NCBI GenBank assembly: GCA_038202885.1
Contig: JBBREP010000004.1
Location: forward strand, 1 to 64,000
Length of the DNA: 64,000 nucleotides
Source of the DNA: JBBREP01 sp038202885
Lineage (GTDB): Bacteria > Actinomycetota > Acidimicrobiia > IMCC26256 > PALSA-610
Direction of reading: 5' to 3'
Position 1 is the stretch's first letter. Every line of letters starts with the position of its first letter. The notes under the pieces were generated by a model. The model was not told where the DNA came from and made no database searches. It saw only the letters and a program-made list of their open reading frames with translations. This document shows, one piece after another, positions 41,906 to 51,399 of this stretch. Made by a program: the position numbers and the translations under genes.

Positions 41906-43507
41906 GTGACGGCCGCGATCGCCCCGACGGCCCACGAGATTCGTGTCGGTCGCCGCACCATCGCGGTGATCGGGCCGACAACGCGCGATCCGCGGATGTG
42001 GATCGCGATCGTGATCACGTCGCTCCAAGTGCTGGGTCAGACGCTGCTGCACTTCGATGTGTCGATCGCCCAGATCCTCGTGTCGATTGGAACGTGCGCG
42101 CTCATCGAACTGGTGGTGACTGCACGGCGGACGCACGCGATCGTGTGGCCCGCAAGCGCGATGCTCACGGGCAACGGCATCGCATTGTTGTTGCGCATTC
42201 CCGGCACGGCCCACGGCGATTGGTGGAGCCTCCAAGGAGCGTGGATCTATGCCGCGACGGGTGCAGTTGCGTTGGCGTCGAAGTACGTGATCCGTGTGCG
42301 CGGCGCCCACATCTTCAACCCGTCGAACTTCGGGCTGCTGGTGTGTTTTCTCGTGCTCGGCCCGAAGCGTGTCGAGCCGCTCGACTTCTGGTGGGGCCCG
42401 GTGTCGTTCGGTCTCGCGCTCGCGCTCACCGTGATCGTTGTCGGCGCGGCGGTGATCCTTTCGAGGATACGGATGTTGCGCGTGGCGATTGCATTCCTCG
42501 TACCCTTCGCCGCGGTTCTTGGCTTGGTCGCCGTGTTCGGGCATTGCATGACCGCGCGTTGGCATGTGGGCGCGTTGTGCGGTGCCAGCTTTTGGTGGAT
42601 CCTCGCCACGTCGCCCGAGATACTCGTGTATTGCTGTTTCATGATCACCGATCCCAAGACTGCGCCGCGGGGCGAAGTCAGCCGATTCGTGTACGCCGTG
42701 TCGATCGGTGTTGTTGCCGCGCTGCTCGTCGCGCCGCAACGCACTGAGTATGCGTCGAAGGTCGCGGTGCTCGGCGCGCTGGCATTCGTGTGTGCGTTGC
42801 AGCCGTTCGTCGAGCGACTGTTCCCCGCCGCAGGGAGTGCCGAGGATCGACTGGGCGCCTGGTTCCCCGGCGCGGCGCTTCGACGCCGGCGCTCGCGTGG
42901 CCGTCTCGTCGTCGCTGCGATTGCAGGCGTCGCGCTCGTTGGCGGCGCGGCCTACGGCGCGGGAGTCCCCGCGCGTTCGGGCCGCGTGGTGTTGTCGGAT
43001 CGTGTCGCGAGTGGCGGCGGGCGTCCGGGGCTTGTGCGTACACCGCACGTGCCTTCGGTGCGTGTGGTGCACGATCGCATGTCGTCGCAGATCGATGCCA
43101 AGACCGCGCGAGCGATCGCGCACGACGTTGCCGAGGATCTTGTGATCCAGCAGGAGGCGTTGCGTCGACGGGCGGCACCGTTGGCGATCGAAGCGGCCGA
43201 TCGTGCGTGGGTCGAACGTTTGCTGCACGAGATCTCGTCGCATCGCACCTCGTCGATCACCGTGCCCGAGTACGAGGCTGAACGCATGGTGATCTCGGTG
43301 GGATTGCGCCCTGGGCAGGCTGCTCCTGCGGTACTCGTGACCATGCGGGTACGCGCGCGAGACGTCACCTACGACTCGGGCGGCCACCAGACGGACGCGA
43401 CGGCGATGCGGTCTGCGGTGCTCACGTGGGAAGCGTGGTGGTCGGGCGAGCACTACCTCTTGGTGTCGAACGTCGTTCCGCCCCGCTGGCACCGCCCCGC
43501 GATCTAA
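41906..43507 (+). CDS. UnbU-like / RnfD-NqrB-superfamily membrane protein
   Basis: 533 aa from GTG 41906. About ten membrane helices fill residues 30-320. The core resembles NqrB/RnfD: 'FNPSNFGLLVCFLVLG' and 'CCFMITDPKTAPRGE', the last being the site where NqrB/RnfD proteins carry covalent FMN on Thr. The enediyne-cluster protein UnbU belongs to the same superfamily. After a membrane segment at about 330-350, a soluble domain of 180 residues follows, with no recognised family. Proteins of this kind often accompany FG-GAP/UnbV lipoproteins (one is encoded at 1658). Confidence 0.75.
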   Translation: MTAAIAPTAHEIRVGRRTIAVIGPTTRDPRMWIAIVITSLQVLGQTLLHFDVSIAQILVSIGTCALIELVVTARRTHAIVWPASAMLTGNGIALLLRIPGTAHGDWWSLQGAWIYAATGAVALASKYVIRVRGAHIFNPSNFGLLVCFLVLGPKRVEPLDFWWGPVSFGLALALTVIVVGAAVILSRIRMLRVAIAFLVPFAAVLGLVAVFGHCMTARWHVGALCGASFWWILATSPEILVYCCFMITDPKTAPRGEVSRFVYAVSIGVVAALLVAPQRTEYASKVAVLGALAFVCALQPFVERLFPAAGSAEDRLGAWFPGAALRRRRSRGRLVVAAIAGVALVGGAAYGAGVPARSGRVVLSDRVASGGGRPGLVRTPHVPSVRVVHDRMSSQIDAKTARAIAHDVAEDLVIQQEALRRRAAPLAIEAADRAWVERLLHEISSHRTSSITVPEYEAERMVISVGLRPGQAAPAVLVTMRVRARDVTYDSGGHQTDATAMRSAVLTWEAWWSGEHYLLVSNVVPPRWHRPAI

Positions 43508-43661
43508 CCCAAGCTCGCGATTCGAGGCGTGTCGCGCAATATCGGTCATTTCCGGCGCGTTCGGAGCGTCGAGTGCTCGCTGAACGTCCAGGTCAGAGCG
43601 TCGCGATGCCGTCTCTACAGAATCTTCGAATCTCGTTGTCCGGTGTGTCGTACTAGAAGCA

Positions 43662-44888
43662 GTGCGGGGTCCTATCGTCGAGAAGGTGACCAGCCTCTGG
43701 GAGCGTCCCGGGTACGGCTTTCGTGCCGACGCCGTAGCTCCCGTATCGATTGAATCCTTCGGCGACCCGCAGCGTTATGCGCGCGAGCAGGCGACGATCC
43801 TGCGACCGGGCGCCGGCCTGCTGTACCTGGGCCACGATGTGCTCCTGCCGGGGAAGGGCTACCGCCGCGCCGATGGCGATTCCCGGGTCCTGCTGACCCG
43901 CGATGAAGACGGGATCGTGCGGGCGCTCGCGAACCTGTGCACGCACACGTTGCGCCCGATCGCGAGCACCGATGAGTTGGTCGACCGTTCGTGCATCACG
44001 TGCCCGTTCCACCAGTGGTCGTTCCGCCGTGACGGCACCCTCATCGGCGGGCGCGACATCACGTTCGGGAGTGGCGCCGAAGCCGAGGCGGCCAAGGAAT
44101 TGTTGTCGCTTGCGCAGTTTGAGCTGATCTCGTGGCACGGTTTCCACTTCGCGATCGATCCGGCGCGGCGCGCTGAGTACGACGCCGATTTCGCGAGGAT
44201 CGACGCCGACTTTGCCGAGCGCGGGCTTTCGGAGCATCTCGACTTCGATGGCTGGACCGTCTACGCCACCGACGACGCGCCGTACCGCGCGGACTGGAAG
44301 ACCTTCCTCGAGGTGTTCGGCGACTGCTATCACGTGCCGCCGTATCACTCGGGTCTCGCGTCGTTCACGGACTGCGACACGCTCGATTGGGCGTTCGGGC
44401 CGAACTTCCATGTGCAGTTCCTCGACCTCCACGAAGATCGCGGCGGCGGCTCAGCGATGTACAAGACGTGGGTCGACGGCCTTGAGCGTTATCACGAAGC
44501 GCGCGGCGAAGCGATGGGCGAGTTCGCGGTGGCGTGGCTCGGGATTTATCCCAACATCATGATCGAGCTCTACCAGGGCTTGCGCGTGCTGTCGATCGTC
44601 ATCCCGACGGGGCCTGATACGCATGTGAACCGGGCCCATTACTGCGTGCCGACCGACATGGAGATGCACGTGCCGGGCCTCCCCGCGGCGATGAAGACGG
44701 CATTCGACGAGACGGGCGCCGAAGATGCGGTGCTCATCGAGAGCCGCTACGAGGGCATCCAGGTGGCGCGGTCTCTGGGGCTCGACGTGGCGCCGTACCA
44801 CGTGAATCTCACTGGGTTGGCGCCCGAGGCCGGCACCGCGCACTTCTACGACTGGTATCACCGCGAGATGGGCGAAGCCTCGCGCTGA
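43662..44888 (+). CDS. Rieske-type aromatic ring-hydroxylating oxygenase, alpha subunit
   Basis: 408 aa from GTG 43662; GTG 43686 is an alternative. The [2Fe-2S] Rieske ligands are Cys93-x-His95 and Cys114-x2-His117. The mononuclear iron site is in EVFGDCYHVPPYHSG (Asp and two His), with a downstream acidic ligand. The layout is that of the SRPBCC-fold catalytic domain of RHO alpha subunits. No beta subunit, ferredoxin or reductase is adjacent, so electron delivery comes from elsewhere. The 3' end overlaps a convergent MFS gene by 31 nt. Confidence 0.93.
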   Translation: MRGPIVEKVTSLWERPGYGFRADAVAPVSIESFGDPQRYAREQATILRPGAGLLYLGHDVLLPGKGYRRADGDSRVLLTRDEDGIVRALANLCTHTLRPIASTDELVDRSCITCPFHQWSFRRDGTLIGGRDITFGSGAEAEAAKELLSLAQFELISWHGFHFAIDPARRAEYDADFARIDADFAERGLSEHLDFDGWTVYATDDAPYRADWKTFLEVFGDCYHVPPYHSGLASFTDCDTLDWAFGPNFHVQFLDLHEDRGGGSAMYKTWVDGLERYHEARGEAMGEFAVAWLGIYPNIMIELYQGLRVLSIVIPTGPDTHVNRAHYCVPTDMEMHVPGLPAAMKTAFDETGAEDAVLIESRYEGIQVARSLGLDVAPYHVNLTGLAPEAGTAHFYDWYHREMGEASR

Positions 44889-46390
44889 ACGTACGTCGGG
44901 ATGCGCCACGCCACGATCGCGCCCGCGAATGCGATGAGAACCGGTACCGGGTACGCGAGCACGATGCCGGTGCGTGGCGTCCAGCCGCGTATGTCGGCGA
45001 GGCGGATGCACGCGCCACCGATCCCTGTCGTGATGGCGACGAAGAGGTTTTCGGTGACCGCGAGCGCGCCGCTGGCGTCACCCTGGCGTGCGGGGTCGGC
45101 GAGCGCGAGCATCGCGACCGAGACCGCCGAAAAGCCAAGGCCCATGCCGAAGCTCGCCAGCCCGAAGGCGACGATCGCGAACGCGATCGGTACCGACGGC
45201 GATGTTCCGACGATCAACCCGGTGCCACCAAGACCGATCATCACGAGCCCACTCGATACGATCGATCGCGGCGTCGCCCGCCGGTAGAGACGCTCCTGTG
45301 CCCACGAACCGGCGGTCCACGCGACCACGCCCGTCGCGAGCGCGAGCGCAGTGATGTTGAGCGACTTGCCGCGCACGTCGCTCACCAGGTGCGGTAGGAA
45401 CGCGTCCAGGCCGAACAGCGCAAACATCTGGAACGCGCGTACGGCGATCGTGACGGGCAGGCCGCGCCGCAACGTCAAGGTGCCCGCGGGTACAAGCCGC
45501 GCGTAGGCGCGTGCCGCAATGACGGCGCCGACGGCCACGAACGCGATCGCGAGTGGGAGCGCGACTCCGCCGGTGCCGACAAACACGATGCCCACGCCGA
45601 ACACGACGGCGATCGCGGCGCGGCGTCGGTCTCCCGCCGCCGACTCCGGCTGCGTTGTCGCGGGCGTTGGCGTGTGCCGTTCGAGCGAGCGCAGCGCGAT
45701 GAGCGTCGCGAGACCGGCCGGTACCGCGAGCGGCACCAACAGGAGAAACACCCAACGCCAACCGAGCGTGTTCGTGATGAACGCGCTCAACACCGGGCCA
45801 ACGATGCCGGGAATGACCCATGCGCTCGACATGATCGCGAACACGCGGGGACGCAGTTCGGGCGGGTAGCCGCGGCCGACCACGACGTACGCGATCGCAG
45901 GGATGGCACCCCCGCCGAGACCCTGCACGAAGCGTGCGACGACGAGTAACCACATCGCCGGTGCCGTCCCGGCGGCGACGAGTCCGAGGCTGAACACGAC
46001 CATGCCGATCGCGAACGGCCGCGAGGGACCGTGGCGGTCGGCGCTGCTGCCGGCAAGCACCGAACCGAGCAGGGTGCCGAGCATGTAGGCACTGAAGACC
46101 CAACCGTACAGCGCCAAACCGTGGAGTTCGTCTTTGATCTTGGGCAGGGCCGTCGACACCGCGAGCGCTTCGAACCCCACGAGCGTGACGGTCAGCACAA
46201 GGCCAGTCGTCAGGATGTTCCTGCCTCCTGCGCCTACTTTGCTACTGGCTCGCTTGGGCTTTCGGCCAACCAGCTTCCCGGAAGGGCCTTCGCGTCGCTC
46301 ACTGTCCGGCGCTGCGAGCGAGCGCTTGTGCCGGTCCTTTCTGTTTGAGGCTGTGCGGTCGCGGCCTGGAGTGGGGGAGGGTGGTTCCAA
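44858..46390 (-). CDS. MFS transporter (DHA2-like drug efflux type)
   Basis: 510 aa if the TTG at 46390 is used, but the first 55 or so residues are polar and low in conserved character, so the true start is uncertain; no ATG or GTG lies before the first helix. About 13-14 membrane segments start near residue 59. Motif A appears as AGSSADRHGPSRP, and WVIPGIVGPVLSAFI corresponds to antiporter motif C of drug exporters. Likely function is proton-coupled efflux of a small hydrophobic compound. It converges with the Rieske oxygenase gene. Confidence 0.88.
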   Translation of the reverse strand: MEPPSPTPGRDRTASNRKDRHKRSLAAPDSERREGPSGKLVGRKPKRASSKVGAGGRNILTTGLVLTVTLVGFEALAVSTALPKIKDELHGLALYGWVFSAYMLGTLLGSVLAGSSADRHGPSRPFAIGMVVFSLGLVAAGTAPAMWLLVVARFVQGLGGGAIPAIAYVVVGRGYPPELRPRVFAIMSSAWVIPGIVGPVLSAFITNTLGWRWVFLLLVPLAVPAGLATLIALRSLERHTPTPATTQPESAAGDRRRAAIAVVFGVGIVFVGTGGVALPLAIAFVAVGAVIAARAYARLVPAGTLTLRRGLPVTIAVRAFQMFALFGLDAFLPHLVSDVRGKSLNITALALATGVVAWTAGSWAQERLYRRATPRSIVSSGLVMIGLGGTGLIVGTSPSVPIAFAIVAFGLASFGMGLGFSAVSVAMLALADPARQGDASGALAVTENLFVAITTGIGGACIRLADIRGWTPRTGIVLAYPVPVLIAFAGAIVAWRIPTYVQREASPISR

Positions 46391-46501
46391 GGGTTGGAGG
46401 GTATTCGCGTGCGCGGGCGAAATAGTGGGTACCAGTCAGGGGTTGGCTCGAATGGTTGACTCACTGATGGCCCAGGGTGGGCTGAGAAAAGGGGACTGGT
46501 C

Positions 46502-48553
46502 ATGACGGGCGTGGCGATCATTGTTGTCGTCGTTGTTGTGTGTGTCGTACTCATGGTGTTTCTGTCGTTGCACAGCATCGGGCCGACCGAAATCGGCCTG
46601 GTGGTGAAACGGTTTTCGTTGAAAAACATCAAGGACGACAACCCGATCGCATTCCACGGCGAGGCAGGCTTCCAGGCCGATCTGTTGATGCCCGGATTGC
46701 GATTCAAGCTCTGGCCACTGTTCGGCGTCACGAAGTATCCGTGGGTGCAGGTGCCCGCCGGCGAGATCGCCGTCGTGGTTGCGCAGGTGGGTGAGCCGCT
46801 GCCGATCGGTGCCAAGAGCGCGCGGTACGCCCCCGCGTTCGGCGATTTCTCGAACGTGCGCACGTTCATCACAGGCGGTGGCGGCAAGGGTGTGCAACGA
46901 CCGGTGCTGCCTCCGGGAACACTGGTACCGATCCACCCGGTGGCCTTCCTGGTCCTCACGATGCGCCAGGTGTACGGCGTGCCGGTCGCGCCCGAAATGC
47001 AGCAGCGCGCCAAGCAAACGGGCGGCGTGTTACGCAGCGAATCATTCGGCCTGTCGGCCGAACAGCTCCGGGTGATGGTCATCTCGCCGGTCGGACCGCA
47101 GGACATGGTGGGGATCGTCATCGCACTCGAAGGTGAGCCGCTGCACTCGGGCGACATCGCGAGTCGCCTCGGTGGTTTCGAGGATGTGGTCGCCGCCGAG
47201 CAGGTCGGCGCAACCGACGCCGACGTCATCGAGCTGCTGCTGGGCAGCAAGAACACGTTGCACAACAACTACCAAGACTTCCAGCGGTTTCTCGACAACG
47301 GCGGCAAGATCGGTCTGCAGCACGACCCGCTGCTCTACGGCGCGTACCTGCTGAACCCGTTCCTGATCCAGGTCGAACTCGTTCCGATGCTCATCGTGAA
47401 TCAGGGCGAAGTTGCAGTGGTGAAGGGCTACGTGGGCCTGCCCACCTCCGACACCTCGGGCGCTGAGTTCAAGTTCGGCGCGATCGTGCGCCCGGGCCAC
47501 CGCGGCATCTGGCAGGAACCACTGCGCACCGGCAAATATCCGATCAACCCGCGTGTGTACGCGGCCGAGATCGTGCCCACGTCGATTCTCACGCTCAACT
47601 GGAGCGACACCGTGAGCTCCGCGCACAGCCTCGACGCGAACCTGAAAGCGATCGACGGCAAGAGCCGCGAAGGTTTCGTGTTCACGATCGAGCTCCAAGT
47701 GCAGATCCACGTGCCCGACACGCATGCGCCCAAGGTGATCTCGATGGTGGGCACGATGCTCAACCTCGTGAACGAGGTGTTGCAGTCCGCCGTTGGCAAC
47801 CACTTCCGCAACACCCTGCAAGACCTCGAAGCCGTCCGTTTCATCGAGACCCGCATGCAGGTGCAGCAGGCCGCGCTGGCAGCAGTGACGCAGTACCTGA
47901 GCGCGTACGAGGTCGAGACGAAGGGCGTATACCTCCAAGACGTCGTGTTCCCGCCCGAGCTTGTCGAGGTGTTGACCAAGCGCGAGATCGCGAACCAGGA
48001 AAAGGCAACGTTCGCCGAAGAAGAGCGCGCCCAAGTCGTGCGAATCCAGATGGAAAAGGCCAAGGGCACGGCCGAGATGCAAAAGACGCTCGCGAGTTCG
48101 CAGGTCGGCATCGACATCAAGGCGAACGAGGCCCAAGCTCGCCAGGCAACGGCGCGAGGCGAAGCCGCCTATGTGGAGTTGACCGGTAAGGCCGAGGCAA
48201 CCAGGACTGAAGCGATCGGTCTGGCGGAGGCCAAGGCGGTCGAGGCGCTCGGGCTGGCACGCGCCCAGGGCTTCGACGCGCAGCGCCGGGCGATCGGTGA
48301 GATGGCCACCGCACTCGTCGCGGTGGCGAACGCGGTCGCCGAAGGCCACATCACCGTGGTGCCCGAGGTTCTGGTCACCGGTGGTGGCGGCGCGCTCGAC
48401 GGCCTCGCCGCAACGCTGATGCGCACCCTGCGCGGCACTGGCGGCCCGCCCGCGCCCGACGAAGCCGACAAGATCGACGAGCGCGAAGACCTACCGGTCC
48501 CAGCCGAAATGGTCGCGGCCGGCAAAGAGCTCAACACCCCCCACACAGCCTGA
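46502..48553 (+). CDS. SPFH/band-7 (flotillin-like) membrane protein
   Basis: 683 aa from ATG 46502. The first 25 residues are a membrane anchor. An SPFH domain is split by insertions of around 200 residues (residues about 30-420), including a variable 'GGGGKGVQRPVLPPGT' part. A long Ala/Glu/Lys coiled coil with flotillin-type EA repeats follows (AEATRTEAIGLAEAKAVEALG), and the protein ends in a Gly-rich TGGGGALDG and an acidic tail. Members of this group scaffold membrane microdomains. The longer N-terminal half resembles actinobacterial and cyanobacterial flotillin-like proteins. A palindromic repeat starts 5 nt after its stop. Confidence 0.88.
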   Translation: MTGVAIIVVVVVVCVVLMVFLSLHSIGPTEIGLVVKRFSLKNIKDDNPIAFHGEAGFQADLLMPGLRFKLWPLFGVTKYPWVQVPAGEIAVVVAQVGEPLPIGAKSARYAPAFGDFSNVRTFITGGGGKGVQRPVLPPGTLVPIHPVAFLVLTMRQVYGVPVAPEMQQRAKQTGGVLRSESFGLSAEQLRVMVISPVGPQDMVGIVIALEGEPLHSGDIASRLGGFEDVVAAEQVGATDADVIELLLGSKNTLHNNYQDFQRFLDNGGKIGLQHDPLLYGAYLLNPFLIQVELVPMLIVNQGEVAVVKGYVGLPTSDTSGAEFKFGAIVRPGHRGIWQEPLRTGKYPINPRVYAAEIVPTSILTLNWSDTVSSAHSLDANLKAIDGKSREGFVFTIELQVQIHVPDTHAPKVISMVGTMLNLVNEVLQSAVGNHFRNTLQDLEAVRFIETRMQVQQAALAAVTQYLSAYEVETKGVYLQDVVFPPELVEVLTKREIANQEKATFAEEERAQVVRIQMEKAKGTAEMQKTLASSQVGIDIKANEAQARQATARGEAAYVELTGKAEATRTEAIGLAEAKAVEALGLARAQGFDAQRRAIGEMATALVAVANAVAEGHITVVPEVLVTGGGGALDGLAATLMRTLRGTGGPPAPDEADKIDEREDLPVPAEMVAAGKELNTPHTA

Positions 48554-48557
48554 CGCC

Positions 48558-48619
48558 CCCCAAAGCGGTTTTCCTCTTCACCCGACGGCGTGTAGCGCCG
48601 TCGGGTGCAATCAAACCGC
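48558..48619 (+). repeat. dispersed palindromic repeat, copy 3 of 3
   Basis: 62 bp and the most symmetrical copy: outer arms GCGGTTT/AAACCGC and an inner perfect 12-bp stem CACCCGACGGCG / loop TGTAG / CGCCGTCGGGTG. It begins directly after the band-7 gene. The same word order is found at 20579-20637 and, inverted, at 32836-32898. Confidence 0.88.
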
Positions 48620-48647
48620 GGGTCAACACACGCTGCGCCCGCCGCGC

Positions 48648-49802
48648 ATGTACGGTCGGCATGTGGATACTGACCTGGACATTGACAATGTGGAAGCGGC
48701 TGGCTTCGACCGGGAGAAGGTCGACGCGCTGGTGGCGCGAGCGCGCAAAGAGGTCGACGAGGAGCGGCTGCCGTCGTGTCAGTTCGCGCTCCTGCGCAAC
48801 GGCGTGGTGGGTGCCGCGGCAACGTTCGGCGCGCCGAGCGATGCTCGCTATGTGATCTTTTCGGCCACGAAGGCCGTCGTGGCCTTCGCCACGTGGATCG
48901 CGATCGACGAGGGCCATATCCGCGTGGATGCCAAGGTCGCCGACTACATCCCCGAGTTCGCCTCGAACGGCAAGGACGTCGTCACGGTCGAACAAGTGAT
49001 GTTGCACACATCGGGGTTTCCGCACGCGCCGCTCGGTGCACCGCAGTGGGACACGCGCGAGGGTCGCCTCGCCGCGTTCGCGCGCTGGAGGCTCAACTGG
49101 GAACCGGGGACTCGCTTCGAATATCACCCGACCTCGGCGCACTGGGTGCTCGCCGAGCTGATCGAGCGCGCCACAGCAACGCCGTACGCGTCGTTCGTTG
49201 CCGAACGCGTGGTGCAACCGCTCGGCCTGGCACGGCTGCAGCTTGGTGTTCCGCCGGCCGACCAGGACGACGTGATGGAACTGTCGAAGGTTGGCGAACT
49301 CGCGTCGCCCGATGAGTTGGAAGCTGCGATCGGAGTGCGCTCGCTCCCGATCTCGGAGGTGACGGCAGAGGTGTTGCTCCAGTTCAACCGGTCCGCGGAC
49401 CGCGCGCTCGGCGTACCGGGTGGCGGTGGCATCTCCGATGCCGTCGATCTGGCGCGGTTCTACCAAGCGCTGCTCGCCGGCGGCGCTGGCCTGTTGTCGG
49501 CTTCGGCGATGTACGAATTCACCGTGCACGTGCGCAACACCCTTCCCGACTACATGGGTACGCCCGCGAACCGCACGCTCGGCCTGGTGGTAGCGGGCGA
49601 CGACGGACGCTCGTCGTTGCGCGGGATGGGCAAAACCGTGTCGCCGCGCGCGTTCGGCCACAACGGCGCCGGCGGCCAGATCGCGTTCGCGGACCCCGAC
49701 ACCGGCATCTCGTTCGTCTATCTCACGAACGGGCTGGAACAGCACGTGCTGCGCGAAGGACGCCGCACCACCGCGATCGCGAGCCGCGCCGCCGTCTGCT
49801 GA
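48648..49802 (+). CDS. serine hydrolase of the beta-lactamase/EstB family
   Basis: 384 aa (ATG 48648; GTG 48663 possible). The SxxK motif is FSATK with Ser72 and Lys75, followed by the general-base tyrosine region FEYHPTSAHW and the third element GHNGAGG in place of KTG. No signal peptide is visible, which favours an intracellular esterase over a secreted beta-lactamase. It is followed by an acyl-CoA synthetase 58 nt later, so ester cleavage and acid activation could be consecutive steps. Confidence 0.9.
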   Translation: MYGRHVDTDLDIDNVEAAGFDREKVDALVARARKEVDEERLPSCQFALLRNGVVGAAATFGAPSDARYVIFSATKAVVAFATWIAIDEGHIRVDAKVADYIPEFASNGKDVVTVEQVMLHTSGFPHAPLGAPQWDTREGRLAAFARWRLNWEPGTRFEYHPTSAHWVLAELIERATATPYASFVAERVVQPLGLARLQLGVPPADQDDVMELSKVGELASPDELEAAIGVRSLPISEVTAEVLLQFNRSADRALGVPGGGGISDAVDLARFYQALLAGGAGLLSASAMYEFTVHVRNTLPDYMGTPANRTLGLVVAGDDGRSSLRGMGKTVSPRAFGHNGAGGQIAFADPDTGISFVYLTNGLEQHVLREGRRTTAIASRAAVC

Positions 49803-49860
49803 GCACATGGCTGGCTGGCCTACAGAGCAGGGGTGCTGCCGCCCCGATACTGTGCGCGCC

Positions 49861-51399
49861 ATGAAGGTTGCCTTGACGGTCAACGATTTCCTGGAGCGCG
49901 CCGAGCTTGTGTACGGCAACCGGATCGGGCTCATCGACGAGCCGGATCAGCCGGCGCCGTCGTGGGGTTCGCTCACCTGGCGTGACGTGGCGGCGCGGGC
50001 GCGAGCCCAGGCCGCCGGGCTCGACGCGCTCGGTATCGACGAAGGCGAGCGCGTCGCCATCGTGTCGCACAACTCGGCTCGCCTGATGACGTCGTTCTTC
50101 GGAGTGGCCGGATCGGGTCGGATTCTCGTGCCGATCAACTTCCGGCTCAACGCCGAAGAGATCGGCTACATCGTCGAGCATTGCGGAGCGTCGATGTTGC
50201 TCATCGACCCAGAACTCGTTGCGGCGCTGGGCTCGGTGGACGCGCCGCACCGCTTCGTCATCGGTGCCGAAGCCGACGAACAGCTGTATCGCTACGACCG
50301 CGAGCCACGCGGCTGGAGCCGGCCCGACGAGGATGCGACTGCGACGATCAACTACACGAGTGGCACGACCGCCCGACCGAAGGGCGTGCAACTCACGCAC
50401 CGTAATGTGTGGCTCAACGCGACCACGTTCGGCTGGCAGACCGGCGTGAACGATCGTGACGTGTTGCTGCACACTCTGCCGATGTTCCATTGCAACGGCT
50501 GGGGGATGCCGTTTGCAGTCACCGGCATGGGCGGTACCCACGTAGTGCTGCGCAAGATCGACGGTGCCGAGGTGCTACGTCGCGTCGCGGCGCATGACGT
50601 CACGCTGATGTGTGGCGCGCCCGCCGTGGTGTCGGCTGTGCTCGATGCCGCGACTGAGTGGGACGGCGCGATTCCCGGCGCTGGTCGCACGCGCATCGTC
50701 GTTGCGGGCGCACCGCCACCGACGCGCACGATCGAACGGGTCGAGACCGAGCTCGGGTGGGAGTTCATTCAGATCTATGGCCTCACCGAAACCGCGCCGT
50801 TGCTCACGATGAATCGCAGCCGTGCTGAGTACGACGAGCTCGCGCCGGCCGCCCGGGCCGCGAAGCTCGGCCGGGCCGGAGCGCCGGCGATCGGCGTCAC
50901 GGTGCAGATCGACGACGAGGGTGAGGTGCTCGCCCGCTCGAACGTCGTCATGGAGGGGTACTGGCAACAGCCCGAGGCCACCGCCGACGCGATCGTCGAC
51001 GGTTTCTTCCACACCGGTGACGGTGGGATGATCGACGACGAGCACTACCTTTCGATCCTCGACCGCAAGAAGGACGTGATCATCTCGGGCGGTGAGAACG
51101 TGTCGTCGATCGAGGTCGAAGACTGCGTGTTCTCGCACACCGCGGTTGCCGAGGTCGCCGTGATCGGCGTGCCGCACGAGAAGTGGGGCGAGACCGTGAT
51201 GGCGCTCGTCGTACTGGCGCCGGGCTCGTCGGCGACCGAGGCCGAGATCATCGCGCACTGCCGGGAGCACCTCGCGCACTACAAGTGCCCGACATCGGTC
51301 GAGTTCCGTACCGAACTCGCACGCACGGCAACGGGCAAGCTGCAGAAGTTCAAGCTCAGGGCCGCGTTCTGGGAGGGTCGCGAACGGCTCGTGAATTGA
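49861..51399 (+). CDS. acyl-CoA synthetase (fatty-acid/AMP-binding family)
   Basis: 512 aa from ATG 49861. Adenylation motifs: NYTSGTTARPKGVQLTH, YGLTETAPL, DGFFHTGDGG and LDRKKDVIISGGENVSS; the C-terminal catalytic Lys is in ATGKLQKFKL. The general pattern, with PMFHCNGWG in the substrate region, is that of medium/long-chain fatty acid or aryl-acid ligases. Its TGA overlaps the following TTG start (TTGA). Confidence 0.95.
   Translation: MKVALTVNDFLERAELVYGNRIGLIDEPDQPAPSWGSLTWRDVAARARAQAAGLDALGIDEGERVAIVSHNSARLMTSFFGVAGSGRILVPINFRLNAEEIGYIVEHCGASMLLIDPELVAALGSVDAPHRFVIGAEADEQLYRYDREPRGWSRPDEDATATINYTSGTTARPKGVQLTHRNVWLNATTFGWQTGVNDRDVLLHTLPMFHCNGWGMPFAVTGMGGTHVVLRKIDGAEVLRRVAAHDVTLMCGAPAVVSAVLDAATEWDGAIPGAGRTRIVVAGAPPPTRTIERVETELGWEFIQIYGLTETAPLLTMNRSRAEYDELAPAARAAKLGRAGAPAIGVTVQIDDEGEVLARSNVVMEGYWQQPEATADAIVDGFFHTGDGGMIDDEHYLSILDRKKDVIISGGENVSSIEVEDCVFSHTAVAEVAVIGVPHEKWGETVMALVVLAPGSSATEAEIIAHCREHLAHYKCPTSVEFRTELARTATGKLQKFKLRAAFWEGRERLVN

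Noticed and set aside
48531..49934. 467-codon minus-strand ORF opposite the serine hydrolase
   Set aside because: It is antisense to a gene with intact SxxK and GHNGAGG motifs; its similarity to minus-strand ORFs near 20.6 kb and 32.8 kb comes only from the shared palindromic repeat.
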